Positions 1 to 7,274 are shown, counted from the stretch's first letter. The stretch is 64,000 bases of DNA from Bifidobacterium aerophilum (GCF_010667685.1 NZ_WHZW01000007.1:1-64000), one strand, 5' to 3'. Program-made: numbers and translations. The notes: generated by a model from the sequence alone, not told the origin.

Positions 1-524
1 TGTTCGAGGTCGGACGGGGCGCGGTTCGGCTGCCGGCCGGGATCCGGGACACGCGGCAGCTGCCGGCCGGTCTTCGACGCGACGTACTCGCCGATCGCCT
101 TCGCATGCTCCTGCATGCTTTCGAGCGAATCACCCACGATGAGGTCCACGGGCAGGCCGGTCTCGCCGGCCACCTGCGCGCGCCACTCGCTCGCCTGCTT
201 CTCGGCCTTGAGCTGGTCGAGCTCCTTCTGGAGCTTCGCGGTGCGGGCCTCGGCCTTCTGCGCCTCGCTCATCTGCGATTCCTTGAGCTGCTGCAGTTCG
301 TCGGCCGCGGCCTTGTTGTCCTTGGCGCGCTTCTCCCACTCGCGAGCGTGGGAGCGTTCCGCCTCGAACCTCGCCTTCCAGTCGACGTCATCGCCGTCGC
401 CGGTATCGCCCGTTCCGGACTGTCCGCCGTTGCGGCCATCGGCGCCACCCGGGTCCGCGCCCGCATCGACGAAGCGAAGATGGCGCGGCATGCGCAGATA
501 CCAGGGCTGGTTCATGTTGAACAT
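1..524 (-). CDS. Phage capsid scaffolding-type protein, 3' end outside window
   Basis: An open leftward reading frame of at least 174 codons runs off the left edge. It starts at an ATG with AAGGAG 7 nt upstream. After an acidic Gly/Asp-rich stretch (about residues 22-46) comes a long, strongly charged helical segment rich in Glu, Lys, Ala and Gln (about 48-115), then a Gly/Pro-rich tail. This layout is usual for phage scaffold proteins, which guide capsid assembly and are encoded between the portal/MuF genes and the major capsid gene. The neighbours (terminase, portal, MuF) fit that order, so the capsid gene is expected just outside the window. The function is inferred from composition and synteny. 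Confidence 0.7.
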   Translation of the reverse strand, partial: MFNMNQPWYLRMPRHLRFVDAGADPGGADGRNGGQSGTGDTGDGDDVDWKARFEAERSHAREWEKRAKDNKAAADELQQLKESQMSEAQKAEARTAKLQKELDQLKAEKQASEWRAQVAGETGLPVDLIVGDSLESMQEHAKAIGEYVASKTGRQLPRVPDPGRQPNRAPSDLE

Positions 525-561
525 GGTGTTCTCCTTGTTAGATCGGGCCCGTTCCGGGCAT

Positions 562-586
562 AAAAAAACCACCCGTGCGGGTGGTT
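562..586 (-). terminator. Intrinsic terminator between the 77-aa gene and the scaffold gene
   Basis: Read leftward, a GC-rich hairpin (CCACCCG, loop CA, CGGGTGG) is followed at once by seven T. It lies after the stop of the 77-aa gene and before the scaffold start. It should reduce read-through from terminase/portal/MuF into the scaffold/capsid genes, or set their ratio. Confidence 0.75.
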
Positions 587-616
587 ATAAACAGAAAAAA
601 TGGTTATAAGATCAGG

Positions 617-850
617 TCAGAGCTGTCCGAGCGCCTTCTTACGAGCGTATTCCGCTCTCAGTTCATCCGATGACACGTAGTCTCCTACGGACCATCGTTT
701 CGTTCCTTCGCTGGAGATCCATTCCTGTTCCTCTTTGGACGGCGGGATAAACCCTGTCTTGGCGTGGATGCTCGCGATGGTATCCGGATCGGTGATGACG
801 GTGACCTGATCCGGCGTGGTTACAAAGCGTTCGTCCATGATCTCAATCAT
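617..850 (-). CDS. Small phage protein; candidate partner or immunity gene of the upstream MuF-ART protein
   Basis: A 77-aa acidic protein with no recognised domain. Its ATG overlaps the stop of the MuF-ADP-ribosyltransferase gene by 4 nt (ATGA), so the two are translationally coupled. A terminator follows directly. MuF proteins with C-terminal toxin domains are known from temperate phages, and small genes next to such toxins often encode immunity proteins. That role is inferred here from position only; it could equally be a minor structural or unknown head-module protein. Confidence 0.6.
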   Translation of the reverse strand: MIEIMDERFVTTPDQVTVITDPDTIASIHAKTGFIPPSKEEQEWISSEGTKRWSVGDYVSSDELRAEYARKKALGQL

Positions 851-2250
851 ACCAATCTGGCATATATCACGGGATCGCCGTTCTTCATCCGTCCGAAGCC
901 TTCGTATTGGAGGAACGTTCCGCGGGGAAGCAATATCTCCTCCTGCCCTTTCTTTTTGGTGATCGGTTCAAGGTATATGGCGTTGCATCCGGGAGGAAGC
1001 AGCACTCTCGTCGTGATTCTAACGCCGTCGTTCTCGACCTTGACGCCGCCCTCGAAGAGGGATGTGGCCATATACCCGTTATGCCGGATGATCCGACCTG
1101 GTGGGATCGTCGGGAGTTGATCCAATTCGTCGATGTCGAAGACGTCCAACCGCATGTAACGGTCTACGGTGAACTGCCGGCGGACTGAATGGTCCGATAT
1201 GGCCTCGTCGATGATATCGATCCGGCTACTGATTTCATCTGTCATTTCACGATTTCCGAACAGTGCGTCGTTGGAGGCCTTGAATGTGCCGTCCGTCCAC
1301 CCGCGGAGCGCTTTCTGCTTCTGCTCGGGAGTGTATTTGTCCCACGGCATGCGCACGGTGAAGTCGGATAGTCGGGCGAGCTCGTCGGGAGTCGGGGCAA
1401 TGGCGTTGTGGCTCCACCGGATGTCCGGTGTCGGCGTGACGCCGTCGCTGAGCCGGTCGGGATAGATGCGGCGCATGGCGGCGAGTTCGGCGTTGCGGGG
1501 CGCGTTCTTGCCGGCGGCGGCCTTGCCTGCCTCGTACATGGTCTTGCATTCCTGCTGCGACGGGGTGAGGACATCATCTTTCCATCCGGGGATGGTGGTG
1601 CAGTGGCATTTGCCGTCGTGGAAGCTGCCGCCGAACTGGGCGGTGTCCTTGCTGTGGTAGACGAAGCCGCGCCCGGCGAGCATGACGCAGAACGCGCACG
1701 GTGAAACGCCTCCGGTGACTCGCGCCCAACGTGGTTCGGCGGGGTCCTTGGCGATGTTGTCCTGCATCGTGTACCGTGCGGACGCGCGGACCATGTCGGC
1801 GGCGAACTGCATCGCGTCGTCCATGTTCCGCAGGCTCGGCCACAGGTCGTCCACCGTCAGTCCCGCGCGCGACCGTCCCTCCGTGAGCTGGGAGTAATTC
1901 AGGCCGTTGTAGTCCGAACCGTTGAAACCTCCGACCATGCGGTACAGCGTGCGATCGGCGTCATAGGAGTCCGTGACGAAGTCCTCCATCGTGACGCCGT
2001 ATTCCTCCTCGTAGGCCCGGCGTACGACGTTGTAGTAGTCGTTCGCGTACTGGCCGGCCTCGCGCGCGTATCGGCGCATGACGTCGGTCATGTCGAGATC
2101 GGCACGGCCGAACCCGGATTCGACGGCGTCGGCGGCCTCCTCCGCCAATGCCTCCAGATCATCCTGATACTTGTTGGTCAGTCGGTCCAGCACCGTTTCC
2201 AGATGCCGCCGCCTGTCGTCCGATATCGGCGGAAGGTTCGGTCTGCTCAA
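847..2250 (-). CDS. Phage MuF-type minor head protein with C-terminal ADP-ribosyltransferase domain
   Basis: 467 aa. The N-terminal half resembles actinophage minor capsid (MuF/VG15-like) proteins: a helical region, then a Cys/His cluster with Cys185, Cys188, His211, Cys215, His216 and Cys217. The C-terminal third (about 320-467) carries the R-S-E pattern of ADP-ribosyltransferase exoenzymes: Arg near 367, a Thr-Ser strand at 396-397, and Gln436-Glu437-Glu438 before Leu-Leu-Pro-Arg-Gly, a Q-x-E form. A typical role would be a head-associated protein able to carry a toxin or effector into the host with the DNA. The start is TTG behind a strong GGGAGGGG; the first 92 nt lie inside the portal gene. 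Domain assignment is by motif; the target is unknown. Confidence 0.8.
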   Translation of the reverse strand: MSRPNLPPISDDRRRHLETVLDRLTNKYQDDLEALAEEAADAVESGFGRADLDMTDVMRRYAREAGQYANDYYNVVRRAYEEEYGVTMEDFVTDSYDADRTLYRMVGGFNGSDYNGLNYSQLTEGRSRAGLTVDDLWPSLRNMDDAMQFAADMVRASARYTMQDNIAKDPAEPRWARVTGGVSPCAFCVMLAGRGFVYHSKDTAQFGGSFHDGKCHCTTIPGWKDDVLTPSQQECKTMYEAGKAAAGKNAPRNAELAAMRRIYPDRLSDGVTPTPDIRWSHNAIAPTPDELARLSDFTVRMPWDKYTPEQKQKALRGWTDGTFKASNDALFGNREMTDEISSRIDIIDEAISDHSVRRQFTVDRYMRLDVFDIDELDQLPTIPPGRIIRHNGYMATSLFEGGVKVENDGVRITTRVLLPPGCNAIYLEPITKKKGQEEILLPRGTFLQYEGFGRMKNGDPVIYARLV

Positions 2251-3670
2251 CGTCCCCTCCCTGCCTACTCATCGTGACCTGCCGTTGGAGCTGTTCGATA
2301 CGGTCCTGCGCGCGTTTGCGCTGCTGGTATGCACGGAACGATTGGATCTCGCCGAACGTGAGTCCGGCCTTCATCAGGCCGATGTCCGAGTCCGCGAAAT
2401 CACTGTTGACGCCGGCGACCTTCGCGTAGTAGTCGGCGCGTGCCGCGTCGGATATCTCGCGGGTGGGAGCCCATACGGGCGTGATCCTTGCGAGTTCCTC
2501 GACGGGCAGGTTCAGCGCCATGCCGGCCACGTCCTTGAGCGCGCGGGAGAACAGGCGGTTCTGCCGGTCGGCCTCGCGGCTGAGCTTGCGTTCGGCCGCG
2601 GCCATGGCCTCCGCGCTTGCGGGGTTGTCCATGGTGATGCCCAGGTCGTTGACGGGCAGGCTGGTTTCCGAGGCGACCATCATCGCGAGCGTCTTGAGCA
2701 TGTCGCTGTGGGGTTGCATGGAGGCCTGCTGGATCTGCTGCAGGGTCGGGATGTTGTTGTCCACGTCGCGGCTGACCGCGTTGATGGCCGAGATCAGGCT
2801 CGTCCACTTGTCCGAGCCCAACGCGTCCCGGTCCAGTCCGAGGAACCAGAGCTTCGGCGCCGCGTAGAATTCGGCGTTGCCTTCCATGCGCACGATCGTG
2901 CGGAACGCGGCGTCGGTCAGGCTTATGAGCGGCCGGCTGATACGGGAACGTCCGAACGGCCGGTTGAGCTGCGGGTCGTAGGAGAACGCGATCACGTTCG
3001 GTCGCCCGTAGTTCGTTACCAGCGTGGTCGCCTTCCACCGGCCCGACTTCTTGCGGCACACGTACACCCTGTCGGCCAGCCACACGTTGAACCCGGTTAT
3101 CGTGCCGTCGCGGTCGGCGTCGGTGATGGTCATCGCGCTGCCGATCCGGTTGTCGTACGTGTCCCAGATCGCCGACGACCAGTCCGCCGAGCGTGGCGTG
3201 ACTTTCGCGAGCCCGTCCGCGTCGCGGCTGATGGTCAGGAACGCGCACGAATGCGTGTACGCGCTCACGATGGTCTGGGAGACGACCGAGTCCAGCGCGT
3301 TGCGTTCGAACAGTTCGCCGACGTCCGATGCCAGTCCTTCGGAGGAGCCTCCGTCCACGGAGAAGCCCTCGAACGCGCTCAGATCGGATAACGCCCTGAC
3401 CGCTTTCGCGGGCCAGCCGACGGGAGCCATGTATCCGGTCCTGATCTTCTCCGGAATGGCGATCCCGAAGTCCCGCATGCGTTCCTTGGCCGTGTAGTAC
3501 AGGCTGCGCAGCACGTTGCCGCCCATCTTGTCATGCCAGACTTTGAGCAGTTCCTCGATGGTGTCCCAATCGGATTCGTCCACGCCGGTGATGGAGCGTG
3601 CCGACGGAAGCGTGTTTGCGGCGAGGAACGGTTTGCCGCCCGCGGCGGCGACCATGTCCGCACTGACCAT
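2159..3670 (-). CDS. Phage portal protein (SPP1 gp6-like)
   Basis: 503 aa. It forms the dodecameric ring at the capsid vertex through which terminase packs DNA. The order terminase-portal-MuF, the length (about 450-520 aa is usual) and the sequence around the central wing/stem region match Gp6-type portals. The acidic, Gln-rich C-terminal tail is also common. The start ATG overlaps the stop of the large terminase gene (TGATG), which implies coupled translation. The stop lies 92 nt inside the next gene. A longer open frame extends upstream through the terminase region but has no gene-like content there. Confidence 0.88.
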   Translation of the reverse strand: MVSADMVAAAGGKPFLAANTLPSARSITGVDESDWDTIEELLKVWHDKMGGNVLRSLYYTAKERMRDFGIAIPEKIRTGYMAPVGWPAKAVRALSDLSAFEGFSVDGGSSEGLASDVGELFERNALDSVVSQTIVSAYTHSCAFLTISRDADGLAKVTPRSADWSSAIWDTYDNRIGSAMTITDADRDGTITGFNVWLADRVYVCRKKSGRWKATTLVTNYGRPNVIAFSYDPQLNRPFGRSRISRPLISLTDAAFRTIVRMEGNAEFYAAPKLWFLGLDRDALGSDKWTSLISAINAVSRDVDNNIPTLQQIQQASMQPHSDMLKTLAMMVASETSLPVNDLGITMDNPASAEAMAAAERKLSREADRQNRLFSRALKDVAGMALNLPVEELARITPVWAPTREISDAARADYYAKVAGVNSDFADSDIGLMKAGLTFGEIQSFRAYQQRKRAQDRIEQLQRQVTMSRQGGDVEQTEPSADIGRQAAASGNGAGPTDQQVSG

Positions 3671-5109
3671 CAGACCATCATCTCCTGTCTGCGGTTGGGG
3701 TCGCGTTTGGTCACCATGGTCCCGTAGAGGGCTAGGGTGACCGCGACCAGGGGGGATATGTCGATGTCCGAGCCCATCTTGTTCCATCCGACCGCGCCGG
3801 AGGATCCGATGGGTCGGGTGACCGCGTTGGCGACGGCCGTGGCGAGTGCGGGCGAGTCCCTGTCGGGCAGGTGGGTGAGCTTGTGGGCGTTGAGCATGTC
3901 CTGGAACATGCCGCACGCGCGGCCCATGTCCTGCGCGTTCGTGACGATCGGCCGCACATGCCGGCTCTTGAGCTCCTGCAGCAGCGCGGCGGCGGGGCTT
4001 TGGGCGTCGATGACGACGCTCGCGGTCTTGGGCCAGTGTGCGGCGATATGGTCGACGGCCCACATGGTGCCATGCTGTCTGGTGGCCTTGAACTCCCTGA
4101 GTTCGACGTGGACGGTGCCGTCCGGGTGGCGGATCGCGCCGCCGATCGCCAGCGTCGACCGGTCGGGCGCCATGTCGAGCGCGTAGCCGATCAGGCCGGT
4201 CTTGTCGACCTGTTCCGGGTCGATCGTCGCGGCCTGCCAGGCCGTGGGGTCGATGGCCCGGCTGGCGGTCGTCTCGTCCCAGATGCCCAGGGCCTCGCGG
4301 CGGAAGCTGTCGTCGGCCATGAGGTTGCGCATCCTCAATATGGCGGTCTCGCTGGTGCGTTTCGGATACGAGGGGTTGGCCTTCGCCCACTGGTCGCGGT
4401 CGTCGGGGTCGGCGTCGCGGTCGGCGGCGAGTTCGACGTACACCATGCCGTCGGTGCCGTTGAGCGCGGCCTGTCGTTTCTCCTCGAACACCTCGGATTG
4501 GTCGCCGGGTTTGGGCGGGTTGCCGAGGAACACGACGAGCGGGTCGGGGCTGACGTTGACGATGGGCAGCATGTTGTCCAGGGCGCGCACGGTGAGGATC
4601 TGGGCCTCGTCGAAGATCTCCACGTCCACCGAGTGCAGGCCTCGGCCGAAGCCGTTCTCGCGCGCGCCGAACATGATCCGGCTGTGGTTGCGGAACGTGA
4701 TCTCCTGCTGGCCGTTGGCCCTGCGGATGCGTTCCACGTAGCGGGCGAGGAGCCTGTTCTTGGCCAGGTCGCACAGGTCGGCGAACGTCTCGTCCGACGT
4801 GCGCGTGTGGTGGGCGGTCCAGATGACCTTCAGCCCCGGGTGCAGGATGCACTTCAAGAACATGGCGGTGCCGAGCGTGAACGTCTTGCCGATCTGACGG
4901 CAGGAACTGACGACGGTGCCTCCCTCGCCGCACGCGTACCTGCCATCCTGGCGGCGGGCGAACAGCAACCAGAGCAGTCCCTGCTGCCACAGGTCGTAGC
5001 GGATGCCGGCCTTCACGGCGATTCGGTTCAACCGGGTGAAATCACTGGAGACGATGCCCGATGGCTGGGCGAGATGCTGGGCGATCTCAGACAATCGACG
5101 CTCCTGCAT
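3670..5109 (-). CDS. terL: Terminase large subunit
   Basis: 479 aa. It is the packaging motor ATPase and headful nuclease. The Walker A-type segment is Cys-Arg-Gln-Ile-Gly-Lys-Thr at residues 70-76, Walker B ends in Asp167-Glu168, and the C-terminal RNase H-like nuclease shows spaced acidic residues in LDMAPDRS, VVIDAQSP and DIDISP segments. Length is normal. It overlaps the small-terminase gene by 23 nt and the portal gene by one to two bases, so the packaging genes form a tight leftward operon. Confidence 0.9.
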   Translation of the reverse strand: MQERRLSEIAQHLAQPSGIVSSDFTRLNRIAVKAGIRYDLWQQGLLWLLFARRQDGRYACGEGGTVVSSCRQIGKTFTLGTAMFLKCILHPGLKVIWTAHHTRTSDETFADLCDLAKNRLLARYVERIRRANGQQEITFRNHSRIMFGARENGFGRGLHSVDVEIFDEAQILTVRALDNMLPIVNVSPDPLVVFLGNPPKPGDQSEVFEEKRQAALNGTDGMVYVELAADRDADPDDRDQWAKANPSYPKRTSETAILRMRNLMADDSFRREALGIWDETTASRAIDPTAWQAATIDPEQVDKTGLIGYALDMAPDRSTLAIGGAIRHPDGTVHVELREFKATRQHGTMWAVDHIAAHWPKTASVVIDAQSPAAALLQELKSRHVRPIVTNAQDMGRACGMFQDMLNAHKLTHLPDRDSPALATAVANAVTRPIGSSGAVGWNKMGSDIDISPLVAVTLALYGTMVTKRDPNRRQEMMV

Positions 5110-5527
5110 CCGCGTTCACCTCCGTCATATCGTCGTCCGGGTCGAACAGGTCATCGTCGCCGCCGGCCATGTCGTGGAGTTTCTCGCACACCTGCACGTA
5201 GCGGACGGCGATGTTCGCGATCGCGGTCGCTGGCGTGCCCGGATCGTCCAATATGGTTTTCAACCGGTCGCGCACGTGCCGCAGGTCGTCCTCCAGGGAT
5301 CCGTCCATCATCCGTTCGAACTCGCGCGACCCCAGTTGCGGCGCCGGCTCGGGCTTTGGGTTCGGCTCCCGTTTTGCGGTTTGTGGTTTCCGCGTCACCG
5401 GCCTGCCGGCCTTTCGGCGTTTGCGGCAGGAGAGCACGCGGCACGAGTCAGAGCAGTAGCGTGCCCTCGAAGACATGTTCGCGTCGAGGGGCTTGCCGCA
5501 GTACGCGCAGGCTCTCATCGGCATCAT
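5087..5527 (-). CDS. Terminase small subunit-like protein with N-terminal zinc ribbon
   Basis: 146 aa, directly upstream of and overlapping terL. The N-terminus has a zinc-ribbon pattern, Cys-x2-Cys at 7-10 and Cys-x3-Cys at 25-29, followed by a basic Arg/Lys/Pro linker and a C-terminal helical part (about 68-125) with acidic end. Position and size fit the small terminase that recognises phage DNA. The zinc ribbon followed by a basic segment would suit DNA binding. The assignment rests mainly on context. From 5,528 to 5,663 I see no further gene. Confidence 0.65.
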   Translation of the reverse strand: MMPMRACAYCGKPLDANMSSRARYCSDSCRVLSCRKRRKAGRPVTRKPQTAKREPNPKPEPAPQLGSREFERMMDGSLEDDLRHVRDRLKTILDDPGTPATAIANIAVRYVQVCEKLHDMAGGDDDLFDPDDDMTEVNADAGASIV

Positions 5528-5663
5528 GGCACCCCTTTCTGCTGGCGTTAACGATGACGCGGAGCGTTAACGGTTAACGGTTGCGAACGCTGGGGAGAGA
5601 TCGGCCCTGCACCCGAGGAGGCCGCGAGACGGGGTGGGAGGGTGTCCTCCCGTGGGTCGGCGG

Positions 5664-5993
5664 CTACCAGTCGCCGCTCGTGGTGAACGGCAGTGCGGTC
5701 GCGGGCGGTTCGGACCGGCGTGAGAGCAGGCCGCGCGCGTACGCGTCGCTCTTGTCGCTTTTCAATCGGTTGCATCGACGGTGCGTGAGCCGGCAGTTGC
5801 CGAAGTCCAACGGGTCGCCGCCTCGGGACACGGGCACGAGCTCGTCGACCTCCGCGCTCATGGGATGCGGCGAGCGCAGGCTCTTGTCGACCGGCTTGCC
5901 GCAGATCGCGCACACGTCATAGGCGGCGCGGACCCGCGCGACGAGCTGGTTTCGGCGCCATCCGTTGCGTTTTCTGGGATTGCCCTTGCTCAT
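5664..5993 (-). CDS. HNH endonuclease (packaging-associated)
   Basis: 109 aa. It shows a treble-clef HNH fold: Cys-x2-Cys (CAICGKPVD), a basic first half, the central DELVPVSRGGDP segment in which the usual His-His is Glu-Leu, and the NCRLTHRRCNRLKSDK segment with the Asn, His and Cys. Small HNH proteins next to terminase genes are needed for DNA packaging or cos cleavage in many phages. The start at 5,993 overlaps the previous stop by ATGA; a longer upstream start would run far into the preceding gene. Confidence 0.82.
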   Translation of the reverse strand: MSKGNPRKRNGWRRNQLVARVRAAYDVCAICGKPVDKSLRSPHPMSAEVDELVPVSRGGDPLDFGNCRLTHRRCNRLKSDKSDAYARGLLSRRSEPPATALPFTTSGDW

Positions 5994-6199
5994 GGCCGGC
6001 CTTGTTGTCCGGCCATGCGCGTCCACGTGTCGGCGAACGCTTGGGCGGCGGTCTGGAAGTAGGGGGCGAGGTCGTCCACGATCACGTGCCCGTCCGGGGT
6101 GACGTGCACGGGGACGGGCAGGTCGGTGAGGTCGACGAGCCGGCTGGAGGTCGTATCGTCGGTGACGATCAGGTTGAGGGTGGGGGCGTTCTTCTTCAT
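5990..6199 (-). CDS. Hypothetical phage protein, first gene of the leftward head operon
   Basis: 69 aa, start chosen at the ATG behind AAGGAGGGG. The sequence is a short beta-rich N-terminal part (about residues 1-35) followed by an amphipathic helix (about 45-65). I do not recognise the family. It is coupled by ATGA overlap to the HNH gene and is read from the divergent control region, so it probably begins the packaging operon. Confidence 0.6.
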   Translation of the reverse strand: MKKNAPTLNLIVTDDTTSSRLVDLTDLPVPVHVTPDGHVIVDDLAPYFQTAAQAFADTWTRMAGQQGRP

Positions 6200-6250
6200 A
6201 TCCCCTCCTTGGAATCGTTGGAGTATATCAGCGTGTCGCGTGTCCCCGGC

Positions 6251-6285
6251 TTGCATAACTTATTTATCTAAGATAAAATAGTTAT
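6251..6285 (+). promoter_or_regulatory. Promoter covered by a 31-bp palindromic operator
   Basis: A sigma70-type promoter reads rightward: TTGCAT (6,251-6,256), 17 nt, TAAAAT (6,274-6,279). A near-perfect dyad covers it: ATAACTTATTTATCT (6,255-6,269), one central base, then AGATAAAATAGTTAT (6,271-6,285), 13 of 15 positions paired. A repressor bound here would block RNA polymerase. The site lies between the divergent leftward head genes and the rightward small genes, so it may act as the lysogeny or late switch; that role is inferred. Confidence 0.7.
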
Positions 6286-6314
6286 GCCAGCAAGGCAGAA
6301 AGGAGGTAACACCG

Positions 6315-6422
6315 ATGAGCATCAAGGATTGGTTCGACGTCGCAAACGACATCATCGCCAACGTCATCGCAATAATCGCCCTCATCGTGGCGGTCAAGCG
6401 AAGACCGAAGCACAAGAAGTAA
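6315..6422 (+). CDS. 35-aa single-span membrane peptide
   Basis: A 35-codon gene with a strong AAAGGAGG site 8 nt before its ATG. The peptide has a short N-terminal amphipathic part, one hydrophobic span (about residues 12-27, mostly Ile, Ala, Val, Leu) and a basic tail (KRRPKHKK). It is the first gene behind the operator-controlled promoter. Small phage peptides of this form include holin-like proteins and membrane toxins of type I toxin-antitoxin systems; neither can be settled from sequence. Confidence 0.6.
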   Translation: MSIKDWFDVANDIIANVIAIIALIVAVKRRPKHKK

Positions 6423-6426
6423 ACAA

Positions 6427-6457
6427 GGGTTCCGGCTAGACCAATTAGCCGGAGCCC
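6427..6457 (+). promoter_or_regulatory. Stable hairpin between two small genes
   Basis: A 12-bp stem (GGGTTCCGGCTA pairing with TAGCCGGAGCCC, one G-U pair) with a 7-nt loop follows the 35-aa gene. There is no T run after it, so it is more likely an mRNA-stabilising or attenuating structure than a full terminator. Confidence 0.5.
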
Positions 6458-6490
6458 TCCGAGCCAATCCTAATCCATCGGAAAACCATC

Positions 6491-6652
6491 ATGAGAACAT
6501 CAGTCATCTTCGGCATCATCTCCGCACTGTTCGGAGCCATCGCCCTCGGCGCGGCCATCGGGGACAACACCATCACCAGCGGCGGATTCGGCATCGCCGC
6601 CGGCATCATGGGACTCGCCGCGGGACTCATCGGACGAGACGACGAACGATGA
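6491..6652 (+). CDS. 53-aa membrane protein with two predicted spans
   Basis: 53 aa with two hydrophobic spans (about 4-21 and 30-46) separated by a polar turn (GDNTITSGG), and a charged end. No clear ribosome-binding site precedes it, so it may depend on the upstream gene. Its stop overlaps the start of the HTH gene by ATGA, which supports it as a real gene. Family not recognised; a holin-like or superinfection role is possible but unproven. Confidence 0.5.
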   Translation: MRTSVIFGIISALFGAIALGAAIGDNTITSGGFGIAAGIMGLAAGLIGRDDER

Positions 6653-6858
6653 ACGCCCGCCACTACCTCAGCGCCAAACAGGTAGGCGAACGACTCGGCG
6701 TCAAAAACGCCAGCGCATACAAGCTACCCGAACCCGACGCCTACATCGGAGACACCAAAGGCTGGAAGCCCGAAACCATCGACCAATGGAACGCCAACCG
6801 TCCCGGCCGAGGCGTCGGCGGAGGCCGACCACGCAAACACCCAAAGACCGACGACTGA
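6649..6858 (+). CDS. Excisionase/AlpA-like winged helix-turn-helix protein
   Basis: 69 aa. The segment LSAKQVGERLGVKNASAYKL at residues 7-26 is a helix-turn-helix of the MerR/excisionase type, followed by a wing (GDTKGWKPETIDQW) and a basic Gly/Arg tail. Such proteins act as phage excisionases (directionality factors for integrase) or as small regulators of early genes. It is third in the rightward operon behind the palindromic operator and is followed by a terminator. Confidence 0.72.
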   Translation: MNARHYLSAKQVGERLGVKNASAYKLPEPDAYIGDTKGWKPETIDQWNANRPGRGVGGGRPRKHPKTDD

Positions 6859-6864
6859 ATACGA

Positions 6865-6905
6865 ACGGCGCCCGCGATGATTGTCGCGAGCGCCGCTCTT
6901 TTTGC
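6865..6905 (+). terminator. Intrinsic terminator of the rightward small-gene operon
   Basis: A long GC-rich hairpin (CGGCGCCCGCGA pairing with TCGCGAGCGCCG) is followed by CTCTTTTTG. It sits directly after the excisionase-like gene and faces the leftward tRNA-like cluster. Confidence 0.8.
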
Positions 6906-6906
6906 T

Positions 6907-7026
6907 TGGTGGCTTGGGCGGTATTCGAAGCCGCGGTAGAGTGCCGGACTGCACATGGCGTCCGCCGTTTGCTCCACACCATCGCCCCGAGGCGATGGCC
7001 CTTTAGTCCTCTCAGGCACGCAAGCC
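6907..7026 (-). ncRNA. Class II (serine-type) tRNA-like sequence with irregular arms
   Basis: Read leftward, the ends pair as an acceptor stem (GGCTTG with CAAGCC) followed by A and an encoded CCA. The segment GCCTGAGAGG...AAAGGGC resembles the D arm of bacterial tRNA-Ser. The anticodon-arm position holds CATCG, an 8-nt loop CCTCGGGG, and CGATG. A T-arm-like element (GCGG...TTCGAAT...CCGC) precedes the 3' strand. The region between, about 45 nt, is far too long for a normal variable arm and contains two more small hairpins. It may be a decayed or modified phage tRNA. A shorter alternative cloverleaf, 6,907-6,980, uses GGTGTGG as 5' strand. Confidence 0.4.
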
Positions 7027-7028
7027 GT

Positions 7029-7090
7029 TGGCGGGAGGACATGATTCGCAGCCGGATTGGACCCGGCCGCGCCCGATCGGGGAGCCTCCC
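7029..7090 (-). ncRNA. Truncated tRNA-Trp(CCA)-like sequence
   Basis: Read leftward, GGGAGGC pairs (6 of 7) with TCCTCCC, followed by G and CCA. The middle has a regular anticodon arm: stem GCCGG/CCGGC, 7-nt loop GTCCAAT with U33 and anticodon CCA. The D arm is reduced to a small CCCG/CGGG hairpin and the T arm is nearly absent (about 11 nt between anticodon arm and acceptor). It looks like a minimal or deleted tRNA. Confidence 0.4.
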
Positions 7091-7104
7091 ATGAAGCAGT
7101 GTGC

Positions 7105-7189
7105 GGCGCCCGCGTCCGGCCGGATTCGAACCGGCGACCTTATGACCGTGGCCATACGCTCTAGCCTCTGAGATACGGAGGCGAGCGCC
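7105..7189 (-). tRNA. tRNA-like sequence with a 6-nt anticodon loop and a 14-bp end stem
   Basis: Read leftward, a cloverleaf can be drawn: acceptor GCCTCCG/CGGACGC (one mismatch), D arm CTC/GAG, and a perfect T arm (GCCGG, TTCGAAT, CCGGC). The anticodon arm is TATGG, CCACGG, TCATA: the loop has six nucleotides and no U33, one base short of normal. Pairing continues beyond the acceptor for seven more base pairs, giving 13 of 14 pairs in all. No CCA is encoded. Possibly a tRNA pseudogene or a tRNA-like processing signal; the amino acid cannot be assigned. Confidence 0.45.
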
Positions 7190-7274
7190 GCGTGCCATCG
7201 CCATCTTTGATGGAAATGACCACTGTAGATATGTGTACATGGACAGTTTGGTGTCGTCAAGTTTTGTGGACAGT

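Noticed and set aside
3671..4990. Upstream extension of the portal frame to 943 codons
   Set aside because: The extension lies over the large terminase gene in another frame and is Arg/Pro/His-rich; the portal starts at the TGATG overlap.
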